Source of the DNA: Lycium barbarum
Taxonomy: Eukaryota; Streptophyta; Magnoliopsida; Solanales; Solanaceae
Reading direction: 5' to 3'
Assembly (NCBI RefSeq): GCF_019175385.1
Contig: NC_083338.1
Coordinates: forward strand, 64,760,884 to 64,824,883
Length of the DNA stretch: 64,000 nt
Part shown: positions 45,018 through 56,948 of the stretch, piece by piece
How the letters are laid out: each line of letters starts with the position of its first letter
Numbering within the stretch: the stretch's first letter is position 1
Notes under the pieces: generated by a model
Told to the model about the DNA's origin: nothing
Databases searched by the model: none
The model's input: the letters and a program-made list of their open reading frames with translations, nothing else
Position numbers and translations under genes: made by a program

Positions 45018-45295
45018 TCCTTCACTGAGTCCCGGGCCAGGACACGTTTTTCGTGCGCATATTTATTACATTATTCACCGAGTCCCTCACTAGAGGGCCG
45101 GGACACATTATATATATATGATGATATGATGATATGATGATATGATGACATGATGATATGGGGATGACGGCCAGGGGGGCATATGTTCATTATTCACCGA
45201 GTCCCTCACTAAAGGGCCGGGACACGTATATGTACATGTTTATGATGCCATGATTTTAATTACCGAGCCCCTCACTAGAGGGCCGGGACACGTTA
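45018..45295 (+). repeat. Array of four GAGTCCC...GGGAC hairpins in H 5' LTR
   Basis: Four copies of a unit of the type GAGTCCCTCACTAGAGGG-CCGGGACACG. CCCTC/GAGGG pair around ACTA, or GTCCC/GGGAC pair on the outside. The units are separated by ATGATATGATG-rich spacers. The 3' LTR carries the same four at 55873-56155. Confidence 0.8.
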
Positions 45296-45814
45296 TATAT
45301 GTTATATATAGAATGATCATTCAGCTTTGATTACAAAACTCTATATTGATATTGATATGAGAACGATACAGATGAATTATGTTCAAAGGTAAGTTTTATG
45401 AATTTCTGTTTGTTGCATTGGGTTCTACACACATTGTCTCAGTATGAGTCTATTACTATATTTCATGCTTTACATGCTCAGTACATATTTCGTACTGACC
45501 CCCTTTCTTCGGGGGGCTGCGTTCATGCCCGCAGGTACAGACGCTCGTTTCGGAGATCCACCAGCCTAGGATATCTATTCAGCTACTTTTGAGTGCTCCT
45601 TTGTTCCGGAGCCTAGCTTGTGGTATAACGCCCTTTTGTTGTATATGTATGGGTTTATTCGGGGTACGGTGGGGCCCTGTCCTGTCATATGACACTGTCA
45701 TTACTCTTAGAGGTCTGTGGACATTTGTGTGGGTCTGTATATAGTTGTTGTTGCGTTGTATGAATACGACTTATGTTTGGGGCGTACCCATTCGTAATGG
45801 CAGCCTTGTCGGCT

Positions 45815-45817
<3 letters not shown>

Positions 45818-45855
<38 letters not shown>
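45818..45855. repeat. (AT)n microsatellite in H 5' LTR
   Basis: 38 bases of alternating AT; the same place in the 3' LTR (56680-56695) has only 16. Confidence 0.92.
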
Positions 45856-45858
<3 letters not shown>

Positions 45859-46107
45859 TGGGATGTTGCGTGTAGTGGCAGCCTTGTCGGCTTGCGTAGA
45901 TATATATATGTTGTTGTTGAAGATCGTAACTCCTCAGGAGACAGGTGCCTACGACATACAGAATTGTGACAGCTTTAAAATAACGTCCTGTCTTTTTATA
46001 CAAATAGGTTCATAATATGCTGGTTATAAAAGATTATAGTTAACAGGGGATATGAGTGTCCAACTCGGGCACTAGTCACGGCCTACGAGGTTGGGCCGTG
46101 ACAAAAG

Positions 46108-46119
46108 TGGTATCAGAGC
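46108..46119 (+). other. Primer-binding site of element H
   Basis: TGGTATCAGAGC four bases after the LTR end. Confidence 0.93.
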
Positions 46120-47150
46120 GGTTCAATCCTCAGAGTGTCTACAGACCGTGTCGAGTAGAGTCTTGTTTATCGATGTGTTGTGCACCACATCCATAAACAG
46201 GAAGCTACAGGACATTTAGGATGTTACCTTTCTTTCATATCTAAGATCGTGCGATAGAGGCCAGCCATAGGAAATGAAATTCCTTTTACTAACCCTTGAT
46301 TTCAGTTGAAGAACGGCATCGACAGAAGAAAGTGACTGATGATATTGGAAGCTACACAGTACACAGGTAAGCAATGGTATGAAAGATGTATGTTGGGTAA
46401 GGTATTTGAAGTACGATTGAAATATAAAGTTGAAGATTGAAAGGGAAAGTAAACAGGAAAGTATAACAGGTGCAGTTTGAGTTGGACATGTGAGGTAAGT
46501 CTCGACATCTTTATACTTTTACTTGAAATTGTTAGCCCTGTGTGGCTATGATACGATATGATATATACGTATATATGTTGGCCCTGTGAGGCATTGTTGG
46601 TATTTCCTGCGTACAGGTTTTGGGATAGTAAGAAGTACAGAGGAACCACTTCCCAAATTTTCCCAAAAATATAAAAAGGAGAATGAGATATAAGTTCATA
46701 ATATGTCTTGAAAGTCGATACCGATAGGGTAAATTTATTATGTTGGATTAAAGCTTAAGAGATACCCTCCATGTCATTCGTAAGAAGCATCATCCTTATT
46801 TGGGAAATTTTATTTCGAGAAAGCATATATGAGCATCGAATTCGCAATTCATTTAAACGGACAAGAATACGTTCCAACCACATTTTGCTTTAGAAAAAGC
46901 CTATGTTGAAGGGAAAAAATGTCCGATGATTAAGTTTCACCTTATTGGAAGAATACAAAGCGTATGACAAGCAGTTGGGAATTAAATGATTCGCTCACGA
47001 CTCAAAAATAAATATGGAGGTAAACTATGTGAATCAAGCACTAAGAAGTTCTGTGGTGCTTGTCGGACTCTAGTTTTCTTCTGCTGGTGGTTGGAGAATG
47101 CCTCATAGTAAAATTTTATCAGTTCTCATCGACTAATTGGAGATGGAATT
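46120..47150 (+). other. Element H internal region, left part (non-coding)
   Basis: About 185 bp of conserved leader ends in TACTAACCCTTGATTTCAG (46287-46305). Then non-coding sequence related to G follows, including a GCCCTGTG(A/T)GGC block at 46535-46590 and a degenerate counterpart of the GGAAACTCTGCC box near 46640. From about 46730 sequence specific to H continues to the GAATT target (47146-47150) of LTR I. Confidence 0.75.
46287..46305 (+). promoter_or_regulatory. Candidate branch point and 3' splice site in H leader
   Basis: TACTAACCCTTGATTTCAG, same arrangement as in G. Confidence 0.5.
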
Positions 47151-50100
47151 TGTTATATCCCGTATTTTTGAACGTCGGATTATTTGTAAGCGGAGGTGGG
47201 GCCCACACGTCAATTTTTTTTATTGGAGCATGTGAAAAGTTATAGGAATCACATATGTAAAGTTAAACACAACTCAAGAAGGACCCTTGAGCCAAATCAA
47301 AGTGGATGCCCTCCGAACGAATATTTTTAAGAAAACGTTTTCGGGTGACCTGACTTTGAGGGGCCAAAACGGTATTATAAGTTTGGAATTTGGAAAAATA
47401 CTAAGAACTATAAGTTGTAGATAATTGAATTAGCTTTCCAACCATAGGTCGTGGGTTCCCAGGTGATATCGGTACAAGGAGATATGGACGTTTTAAGTCC
47501 GAAAGGTCAGTGGGCTAGGCCCAACTCGGGGCCAACCGGGTTAGGCTAAAAAAAATAAGAGAAAAATGAGGCCCAAGTGAGGAGGTGGCCGGCCATGGTC
47601 CTTAATAAAGGACCCAAGCCCATTTAAATTAGTCATGTGATAAATGTATAAAAGACCATTTAGTCAACATTTATCACTTAGAAGTTTCAAGAAAATTAGA
47701 AGAGGAGAAAAACAAAAAAATGAAGAGCAAAAGAAACATGGCATTCGGCCATGCCCTCCAATTTTTGCCCCTTTGAAATCTTCTCCCAAAAATTATTTTC
47801 TTGTGGTATTCCTACTAATTCAAGGGTCCTCTACAACTTGGTGTAGTTATTTTGGAAGAAAGGGCACTTGTTTCATCAATTTGACAACTTGGTCAAGTGA
47901 AGAAGTTTGGAGAGAAAGGTAAGAATTAATTCCTTTTTATCATATTATGAAGGTTTGTTTATGTTGTAGTATGTAGAAATGAGTAGAATTTATGGAAATA
48001 TGGAAGTTTGCAAAGTGGGTGTGCATATATGTAAGTGGCCGTACATGTATATTGTTGTATAGATAATATGAGTTGAATTTTATGTTATATTCTAGTTGTG
48101 GTTATGGTGGAATTCATATTGGAAATGGAAGTTGAATTGCTTTGGTTGAGGTTGGAAATATGGAATATAGCCATGTGGTGTATGGAAGTAGAATGGAAAT
48201 GGATTAATTTTGTTTAATGTGTTAGTTGTGTTGTGGTGATCCTTATAATGTAAATGAAGGTTAAATGGTTTAAGTTGGTATTGAATTGGAATGTAGAAGA
48301 TTATGTCACTTTAGAATGATTTTGTGACATTATGGAAATGAAGTTGTTAAGATGTAAATCATGATTATGGTTGATGAAATTGGAAGATGGAAATATGTTA
48401 TGAATATGTATGTTGAAGATTAGAAGTTTTGGATGGATTATGGTTTTGGTGAAAAATTTGTATACTTTGTATATTTTGTGAATATTTCGTAGAAATGATA
48501 TGAAATATTTCCAAATTGTATTGTAATGATCTTGATTGGTAAATGAATATGAGAAGGTTGGTATTGATTTGAAAATGTGAAGTTGGAATGAAAACTATTA
48601 CACTATGTTGGAAAGGAGACTAGTTATGCTATATTGTGTTTTGTGATGATTATTGGTATTGTTGTTGGTATGGTTGTTGATATTTGAGTCGAGTTAAATC
48701 TCGGGGATGTTGTATGTATAGGGGAGATACTGCCCAAATTTTTGTAGACAAGTATTGGTTAAGATTTAAATCTTAAAGCCTTACAATTAATATTTGGTAA
48801 TTGTGACCAAATTGTAGATTTTGGCGAACTTGAAACTTGATTTTGGAGACGTGTATGAAGCGGAAAAGGTATGTAAGGCTTCACTTTTCCTTTTTTGGCA
48901 TGTCTTAGACATAATAGGTTTGAATACGAGCCTCGGAGACGATCCTATTCCTAGAAATCCGAGTTTGAAATTAACCTTTTTTCATTCAATAGAATTGAAT
49001 TAAGATTCCATATCTTATTGAGACAATTGCATCTAACGTCTATAACTTGTCAAATGAAATCGGATTACATTAAAACCATCATAGGTGTTGTGATTATCCT
49101 AATGAGAATATTTCTATGATGAATATGACGAATATGGTTTCATGGTCAAAGATCACGAGTTATGGACTCAATATGAATATGAGAAAATAGAGTTAGTTCC
49201 TAATCCTCAATCTTATTTCTTTGAACATGACTCTACTTTCTAAAGACTTCAAGAATACAAGGTGACGCCTTATTAGGTTTGTGATCTTATTATATGTCTT
49301 TTCTTAATACTACTCTACGTTTATGGTCTCTCTTTATAGTACTAGTTCCTCCAAGGCGAGACAAAGTGACCATGGTTATTCCATAAGATAATCGGAGGCT
49401 ACCGACCTTATGTCACTCCGATACGGACACGATTTTCTTTAGGCTCTCATGCATGCTGTTTACATGTTATAAGTATATGTACATGTATATGGGGAAGATT
49501 GGAAAAGGGAAGGCGCTATAGACGCACAACCACCTGATCAGTTGGAGTATGGTACATGATATCGTCCCGGACGCGGGATGCCCGGACGCGGGATATATGG
49601 TCAAATGGATCGGGGCCGACGCCTCGGCAATATGACATGTTCTATTTTCTATATGTATGAAAAGAAATGTTTTCCTAAGAAAGTAAAGTAATATATATGT
49701 ATATGGACCGGGCTGCACGTTCCGCAGCAATATGTTATAGTATATGCACATATGGATCGGGCTGCACGTTCCGCAGCGTCAAACATGCATGGTATTCGCC
49801 CAAGGGCACTTATATGCACAGGTTATTTTTCTACCTCATGATATGCTCGGTATTTCTTTGATGTCGTTATCCATGTTCTATATCTCCTGTATGTTATTAT
49901 TCATGTCTTACATACTCGGTACATTACTCGTACTGACGTCCCTTCTTGTGGACGCTGCGTTTCATGCCACGCAGGTGAGCAGGCGGACAGGTTTGGTTCT
50001 TAGGAGCCCTATCGGCGGTACACTTGCAGCGCTCCAGTTGTTCCGGAGCCTTAGTTTCTTGGTACTTTTTTTTTGTGTACATATTCGGGCACGGCAGTAC

Positions 50101-50375
50101 CCGGTCCTCCTTGTTACCATATGTATTTTGTTAGAGGCTCGTAGACAGACATGTACAGTCAGATGTTTCATAATCTTGGTTGTCCCTGTCGATGTATATT
50201 AAATTAGTAAAGTTTATTAGTATATGTTTACAATAGTGCTATTAATGATAATACTAAGTAAAGAAATAACGGTATAGTTCATACGGCCCACTTAGTAATA
50301 AAAGTATGACGCGAGATAAGGGGTGCTCGGTACAAGTATCGGGTACCCGTCGCGGCCCTCAGTTGGGTCGTGACA
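47151..50375 (+). mobile_element. Solo LTR I (3225 bp, TGTTATATCCC family)
   Basis: TGTTATATCCC...GGGTCGTGACA with a perfect GAATT TSD (47146-47150, 50376-50380). Landmarks: TATAAAAG at 47647-47654; AAG/GTAAGA at 47916-47924 (265 bp downstream); GGTATGT at 48868; two CCCGGACGCGGG words at 49565-49595; and the CGTCC/GGACG hairpin with GCAG/GTGAGC at 49935-49980. No coding sequence. Confidence 0.95.
47647..47654 (+). promoter_or_regulatory. TATA box of LTR I
   Basis: TATAAAAG, 265 bp upstream of the donor-like site, the same spacing as in G, C and J. Confidence 0.5.
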
Positions 50376-50380
50376 GAATT

Positions 50381-53226
50381 TGTGGAAGAAAAACTTAAAC
50401 TTGTGGGCTGTCTAGGATCATATATTTCATGTGTTGTTGGTGAAATACTACAGATGATCTAGGAAAAGGTGGCAACTCGTAACAGAACATTTTATTGAGG
50501 TATCGAGTGAATCGATAAGCAGGGATAAATTACGACGAGTTACAATTAAAAAGAGTAACAATATGATTGAGATAAAAGTATAGAAGAGGAAGAGTTATAC
50601 CAAATCTTGAGGGTGTTGATAAGACAACTTGTGAGATATTAAGGATAGGATTGATCAGAAAGGGCGAAGGGTCAAGTACACCTAGTCCGCAGAGTGTAAT
50701 TAAAACATAGAAGAATTGTGAATAAGATTAAGAAGTATTACGTCATAGGATGGATTACAAACAGGATGTACTGTGAACACCATAAGGATTGCTATAGAAA
50801 TGAGTAAAGCCTAGCAAGGAAGAAACTAAAGGAAATTGTGTAACTAGTGTGAAATGGTAAATCGGATGTAGAATGAATAAGGAAGAACTTACAAGGTCCT
50901 ACAGGGAAAGTTCAGAATAAAAGTCAAGTGGTAACAAAAGTGAAAGTGCGCACAGGAAGAGAAGGGGGTTAATAAAAGGAGGAAGATAAGAAGAAAGCGA
51001 GTGGGATTACAATGTAGCAATGTGTTATGGCGTGTATAGCTGAGAAAATGAGTTATATAAGCGACAGAATTGTGAAAGACCAAACCAAAGGAAGATGAGC
51101 AACAAGACAGAATAAATACCAGAAATGACTGGTGTGATAAGAATAAAAAGAGATAAACAGAATATGATTTGAAAATGAGGAAGGGCTTATGTATAAGTTG
51201 TGTTTTCTGAAAGATACGGGAATAGCATGAGATTCCTCGTGCACAAAATAAAAGATGGACGTAGACTGGAGAAACGAAAGGAATACTAAAGGAAGTACCC
51301 AAGACAGACGTAATTAATTGAGTATGAGTATAGAATAAAAGGGAAACATATGGTTATGGACTTAAAGATGTAGTGCGACGAAACGATGTTAAGACAAGAC
51401 CACTATTAAGACAAATTCGATATGATTTCGAGTAAGTTAGAAGTTAGCATTTGATATACAACAAGAGAGAAATAGTATGAGGCATAAAAGAGTACTGCGT
51501 ATATGTGACTTCACCTCGGGAATAATGAAATCTTTAAAGGACAAGGATTGTGGATTTGCGAAACAACTGATGTATGGTGAATTTATTAGAGGAAACAGAT
51601 GATATCCGTTGGGATAAAGATATTGTTATAAGAAAGCTTGGGACATTTATCATCAGAATATAAGTGCTACCTAATTGGAATTTAAAACGACTATAAACAC
51701 TAGCTCTTTACTGATCGGAATAAATGGAATGTGACTTTGGATAAATTGTTACATTACTTACATTACTTGAGTACCAACCATCAGATAAAATTTTGTACTA
51801 TATAATCGAGAGTTCTCATCGCCTCGTGATTTTGTTAAGGTCTCGTATGAAGATAATCAAGTTATAGATTATAAAGAAAAGACATGGATACGGTGTAAGT
51901 ACAACCCCAAAGGGGGGAAGCGGGTGAAACTAAAGTAAGTATAAATGGAAACAATTGACACTGCAACAAGTTTAATGTGAATTCTTAAACTTTAAGTGAG
52001 ATCCCTTGCAGAAACAAGTTAGTAAGATTTGAAGGCCAGCAATAAGTGGATAGAAGTCAAGATGGTATTGGAGACAGTGCTGAGAATTATTTGTAGGGGT
52101 CTTGGATAATATGACATCAGAACGTGGATGCTTGTAAAAAGGAAGAATACGACAAAAGAATGGTAACGAGTAACTTAAAGATATTATAAAAGATAGCAAG
52201 GCTATACTGGATTAGAGGTTAAGATATTGACAACAGAGTTATTGGCTAATGATATTGTGACATATAAGTAGCAAAGGAGAAAGGATAGGAAATCTCCCCT
52301 ATAGCAAGTTATGAGAAAACCAAATGGTGAATAGAGGAAGGGAAAGGAGTATGGCGAAATAGACAGCAAGTGAGTGATAGTACAATAAGATATGTAAAAC
52401 AGGATGAACCAGGAAAAGGAAGGACTATGACTATGATTAGATACCCTTTATACAAATTGTACAAGAATAGTTATGCAACCTACAAATACTTGTATGCTGA
52501 GGATAAGACCAAGTAAGTACTTGATAAAAAAGGTAGGAATTCAGTAACAACAGTGCGGTTGCAATATTTTGGATACGTCAAAGAAAGGTGTAAGGTGGTT
52601 TAAGGCAAAACTACAGAGACATCATTAGTACGGAGAGCAAAACCCAAAATTGGGCCCCGATACTATTGAAAGGTAGGAAGGAAGAATGTAAGGTAAAGCA
52701 TAAAGACTAGTGAGACGACGCTAAGATATTTTCTGGGCTGATTTGAGTACCTACACATACTCATGTAAAGCTTGCAATAAGATGCATGATAGGAGAACTA
52801 AGAGCAAATCTGAGTAAAGGGACGATAGAAGAGTTGAGTCAAAAATAGAGAAACCACACGAGATAATATGCTTAAAGTGTTATAAGTGGGATTAAGGGAA
52901 ATTGTGAAATGGTTTAAGTGAGATGGTCAGAACGAGCTAGTTACTAGAAGACAGTGAATTTAAATAGAACGAGCAAGAAGAACTCGACTTAAGCTTCATG
53001 TATAGATGGATATGGTAAGTTGCAGTCGATTACGGAGGTAGCTAAATCGTGTCTAATATATTTGGAAGATCAATATTAACAGATGTCAGGTGGAGAATGG
53101 CATTAGGCTAAGTAAAGAAAGGCACGGCATGATAGATGAGTTCAAGTTACAATTGATTCGTTATAAGATCACCAGAAGCAGTATACTTATGTAGGACTAA
53201 TTTGACATTCGGGGATGAATGTTCCT
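50381..53226 (+). other. Element H internal region, right part (non-coding)
   Basis: Purine-biased sequence with no frame above about 140 codons on either strand and no recognisable protein. It aligns in blocks with 14090-15000 and 39880-41300 of element G (e.g. CAGGGATAAATTACGACGAG). The last 30 bp contain GACATTCGGGGATGAATGT, a decayed form of the palindrome seen before other PPTs. Confidence 0.75.
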
Positions 53227-53239
53227 AAGGGGGGAAGGA
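53227..53239 (+). other. Polypurine tract of element H
   Basis: AAGGGGGGAAGGA directly before TGTTGCACCCC. Confidence 0.88.
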
Positions 53240-56200
53240 TGTTGCACCCCGTAAGATTCCGTGCTATTTTAATTAAGACAAGAAATAATGAGTTAAGAAA
53301 GTTCAAGGAAAGTTAATCGAGTTAGTAAGAATATCGTTATATATATATATGGTTTCCTTAAGTATCCCAAGGTGACATGGTAACTTAAAGGATTTGAAAT
53401 CGCGTTATCAGTATGTATATGAGGTAATGTGAGTGACCTTTTAAAGTATTTGAGATTATTAGTAGTGATTTAGAAGATGGACAAAAGATAGGAATATACT
53501 TTTGCGATTGGAGTTTCGTCGAAGCTTTGTGAGTTCTCTAGTTATGTTTAAGGTTATTGTGATTCTCCGGACCCTTCGAGACGCGTATATGGATTGTTAT
53601 TGATGTATATGAGTGTGTATATGTATGTATAAGAGGTTACATGAGGTTGGAAGAGGATTACAAGTTAAACGAAATGCATCGGAACAACTTCAGTAAAATC
53701 TCGGACCCGGTTTTAGCCTATATTGTAGGAGGCATATCTCCTAGTATATGAGGAGTTTTAAGGTGTTTCAAAATCCTAAAATGAAGTTCATCGAGTCTAG
53801 TTTGTAACACAATAAACCGCTCGACAAAATGATATCGGGATGAGGAGATATAGACGATGAAAGTTGGGCTGAGTGGGGATTAAGACTTAAATGTTCACAA
53901 ATTTTTCACTAGTGGCCGTGTGGGCCCCACAAACACATGACAAAATCAGATTTTTTGCCCATGCTTAGTTAGGGGAACGGGTAAGACTATATTGGGCAGC
54001 AAAATGGTCTCCTTGTTGACCAGAAGTTCAGTCACAACTCATTTCCCAACTACACAAAGTGGAATAGGAGAGAGAAGGTCCATTTCACAAACATAGAAAC
54101 TTGGAAGATAGAGAGAGAGCCATAGCCAGCCATGGCTGTTCCACCACCATACCACGGCCAGCCTTCTATTTTTCTCTTAACAATAAGTCCCTAAAGTGTT
54201 CTACACATTCACTATTAAGTTTCAAGTGAAGGAGAAACCATAAATATGCCATGCAAGCTCTTATAAGCTCACGGCTAGATTTGAACTCTCCATTTTGATT
54301 CACAAAAAAATATTTTCCAAGGTGTTTCAACCCTTAGGGAGGTGCATAGCAACGTGGAGTAGCCATTTGGACGTGTTGTAAATGTGCAAATGTAAATTGA
54401 ATCCATGCAATTAGGTGTGTTGATGTTTGAGCATGATAGTAGCCATGGAATTATAGGTGTTGATGATGAAGTATGGTTGTAACTTGGTGAACATGAATTG
54501 CATGCATGAGATTTCGAATGTTGGTGTTTGAATGTTGTTGAACCGTAGGGACTGTTTTAGGACGAATTTGGATGTGTTGTGAATATGTATATGTACATTG
54601 CATGTATGAAATTATGAATGTTGGTGTTGAAATATTGTTATAGCGGTAGGGGCTGTTTTGGGGGTGATTTGGCTATGTTGTGCATGTGTAAATGTGAATT
54701 ACATGTGTGAAATTGTGTGTTGATGTTGAGACATTGTGGAACCCGTAGGGGGACTGTTTAGTGTGGAATAATGGACTGATTTTATTTAATAATTATGGTT
54801 GTTGCTATCATAGATTGCATGGTAAAAAGAATGAAAAGAATTGGAAGGTTAAAGGTGAAGTTGTGTTGATATGAACTTGTTATTTGTGGAATTGTGGCCG
54901 TATAGTGTACTGTTTTGTGTGGAAGATAGTGAACTGATTTTACTTGGTATTTTGATGGTTGATGTCATGAATTTTATGATGAAAGTGAAGCTTAATGATT
55001 CAAGTTGAAATTGAAATGGTTTGTGGGCTGTTGTAAGAATAAATATGATGCTAAAACAGTTCCAATAATCGTATAAGTAATGTTGTAAACGTGTTGTTGT
55101 CGTTGTAGTTGAAGTTGGAAAACTGCGAATTGAAAATGGTAACGTTGTGCGTGCTGTTTGGCCGTGAATAGGGGACTGTTTTGAATGATGTACGGACTGT
55201 CCAAAGTTCCCTTAAGTCATGTTTAACCAAGTTCGGATTGATACTTGAAAGTATGATTAACAATATTAGTTTGTAGTACTAGTTAGTTTGAATACGAACG
55301 AAACGTCTTCTAAATGTTAGAAAGGGATTGTTAACGTTAAAATACATATTGAATTCCCTCATCGACTAATCGTAGCTTTTGATATCTTGATATAGGATAA
55401 GTACCATTGGGCAGCAAGTACAAGTTATAATACGACTAAACGCTAAAGGTATATAAAGCCTATTCCTTCTTTTTCTTGGCATGTCCTAGACGTAAGTAAG
55501 AAATGATATGAACCTTGGGGTAAATTCTACTCTCTAGTTCCAAGCATAACTTATGATTCTATTCATTCCTTAATGTTATTGTCACGAGCCTACTATATGA
55601 TTGACTAATAAATGATGTATAGAAGTCCCTACTCTTAAAGAATTGCATAATTAGAGGCATACTTGGCTTTCGAAAGCTACACCATGTTAAATTGATACAT
55701 GTACATGAAGTCTGAAACGTTCCTTGTTATAGTTTGTAGTGAATTTAGAAATAACTTAATATGATCATTATCCTGATACTTGAGAGCTGATTAGTTTACT
55801 TATCTATTGAGTCTCAAAAGATGATTTGTATGTATGTAGTTGCTTATTACTCTGCTCGTGCTTACCGTTACATCCTTCACTGAGTCCCGGGCCAGGACAC
55901 GTTTTCGTGCGCATATTTATTACATTATTCACCGAGTCCCTCACTAGAGGGCCGGGACACGTTATATATATATGATGATATGATGACATGATGATATGAT
56001 GATATGATGACATGATGATATGGGGATGGCGGCCAGGAGGGCATATGTTCATTATTCACCGAGTCCCTCACTAAAGGGCCGGGACACGTATATGTACATG
56101 TTTATGATGCCATGATTTTAATTACCGAGCCCCTCACTAGAGGGTCGGGACACGTTATATATGTTATATACAGAATAATTATTCATCTTTGATTACAAAA

Positions 56201-56943
56201 CTCTATATTGATATTGATATGAGAACGATATAGATGAATTATGTTCAAAGGTAAGTTTTCTGAATTTCTGTTTGTTACATTGGGTTCTACACACCTTGTC
56301 TCAGTATGAGTCTATTACTATATTTCATGCTTTACATGCTCAGTACATATTTCGTACTGACCCCCTTTCTTCAGGGGGCTGCGTTCATGCCCGCAGGTAC
56401 AAACGCTCGTTTCGGAGATCCACCAGCCTAGGATATCTATTCAGCTACTTTGGAGTGCTCCTTTGTTCCGAAGCCTAGCTTGTGGTATAACTCCCTTTTG
56501 TTGTATATGTATGTGTTTATTCGGGGTACGGCAGGGCCCTGTCCCGTCATATGACACTGTCATTACTCTTAGAGGTCTGGGGACATTTGTGTGGGTCTGT
56601 ATATAGCTTTTGTTGCGTTGTATGATTACGACTTATGTTTGGGGCGTACCCATTCGTAATGGCAGCCTTGTCGGCTTGCATATATATATATATATGTTTG
56701 GGATGTTGCGTGTAGTGGCAGCCTTGCCGGCTTGCGTAGATATATATATGTTGTTGTTGAAGATCGTAACTCCTCAGGAGACAGGTGCCTACGACATACA
56801 GAATTGTGACAGCTTTAAAATAACGTCCTGCCTTTTTATACAAGTAAGTTCATAATATGCTGGTTATAAAAGATTATAGTTAACAGGGGATAAGAGTGTC
56901 CAACTCGGGCACTAGTCACGGCCTACGGGGTTGGGTCGTGACA
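53240..56943 (+). repeat. 3' LTR of element H (3704 bp)
   Basis: Partner of 42275-46103. It is shorter because about 117 bp between two TTGGA words (equivalent to 43397-43512) are absent at 54365 and the AT microsatellite is shorter. Otherwise the two are very similar by eye. Confidence 0.95.
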
Positions 56944-56948
56944 ACTAA

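Larger units (their letters stand above)
42275..46103 (+). repeat. 5' LTR of element H (3829 bp, TGTTGCACCCC family)
   Basis: Contains CCACGGCCAGCCATGGCTG at 43156-43174, AAG/GTAAGA at 43469-43477, GGTATGT at 44593, four CCGAGTCCC hairpins at 45020-45295, the CCCCC/GGGGG hairpin with GCAG/GTACAG at 45500-45540 and an (AT)n run at 45818-45855 between two GGCAGCCTTGTCGGC units. Confidence 0.95.
42275..56943 (+). mobile_element. Element H: non-coding LTR retrotransposon with solo LTR I nested inside
   Basis: LTRs at 42275-46103 and 53240-56943 (TGTTGCACCCC...CGTGACA), PBS 46108-46119, PPT 53227-53239, TSD ACTAA (42270-42274 and 56944-56948). After removal of LTR I it is about 11.4 kb, of which only about 3.9 kb is internal. 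That interior has no gag, protease, RT or integrase. The leader is the conserved Tekay-type leader, and the internal sequence is related to that of G, so H looks like a large non-autonomous derivative mobilised by a coding relative. Confidence 0.93.

Noticed and set aside
50889..51302. 137-codon hydrophobic minus-strand frame resembling a membrane protein
   Set aside because: Antisense to purine-rich non-coding interior of H. Pyrimidine-rich antisense codes for Phe/Leu/Ser by composition, and the matching place in G is broken.
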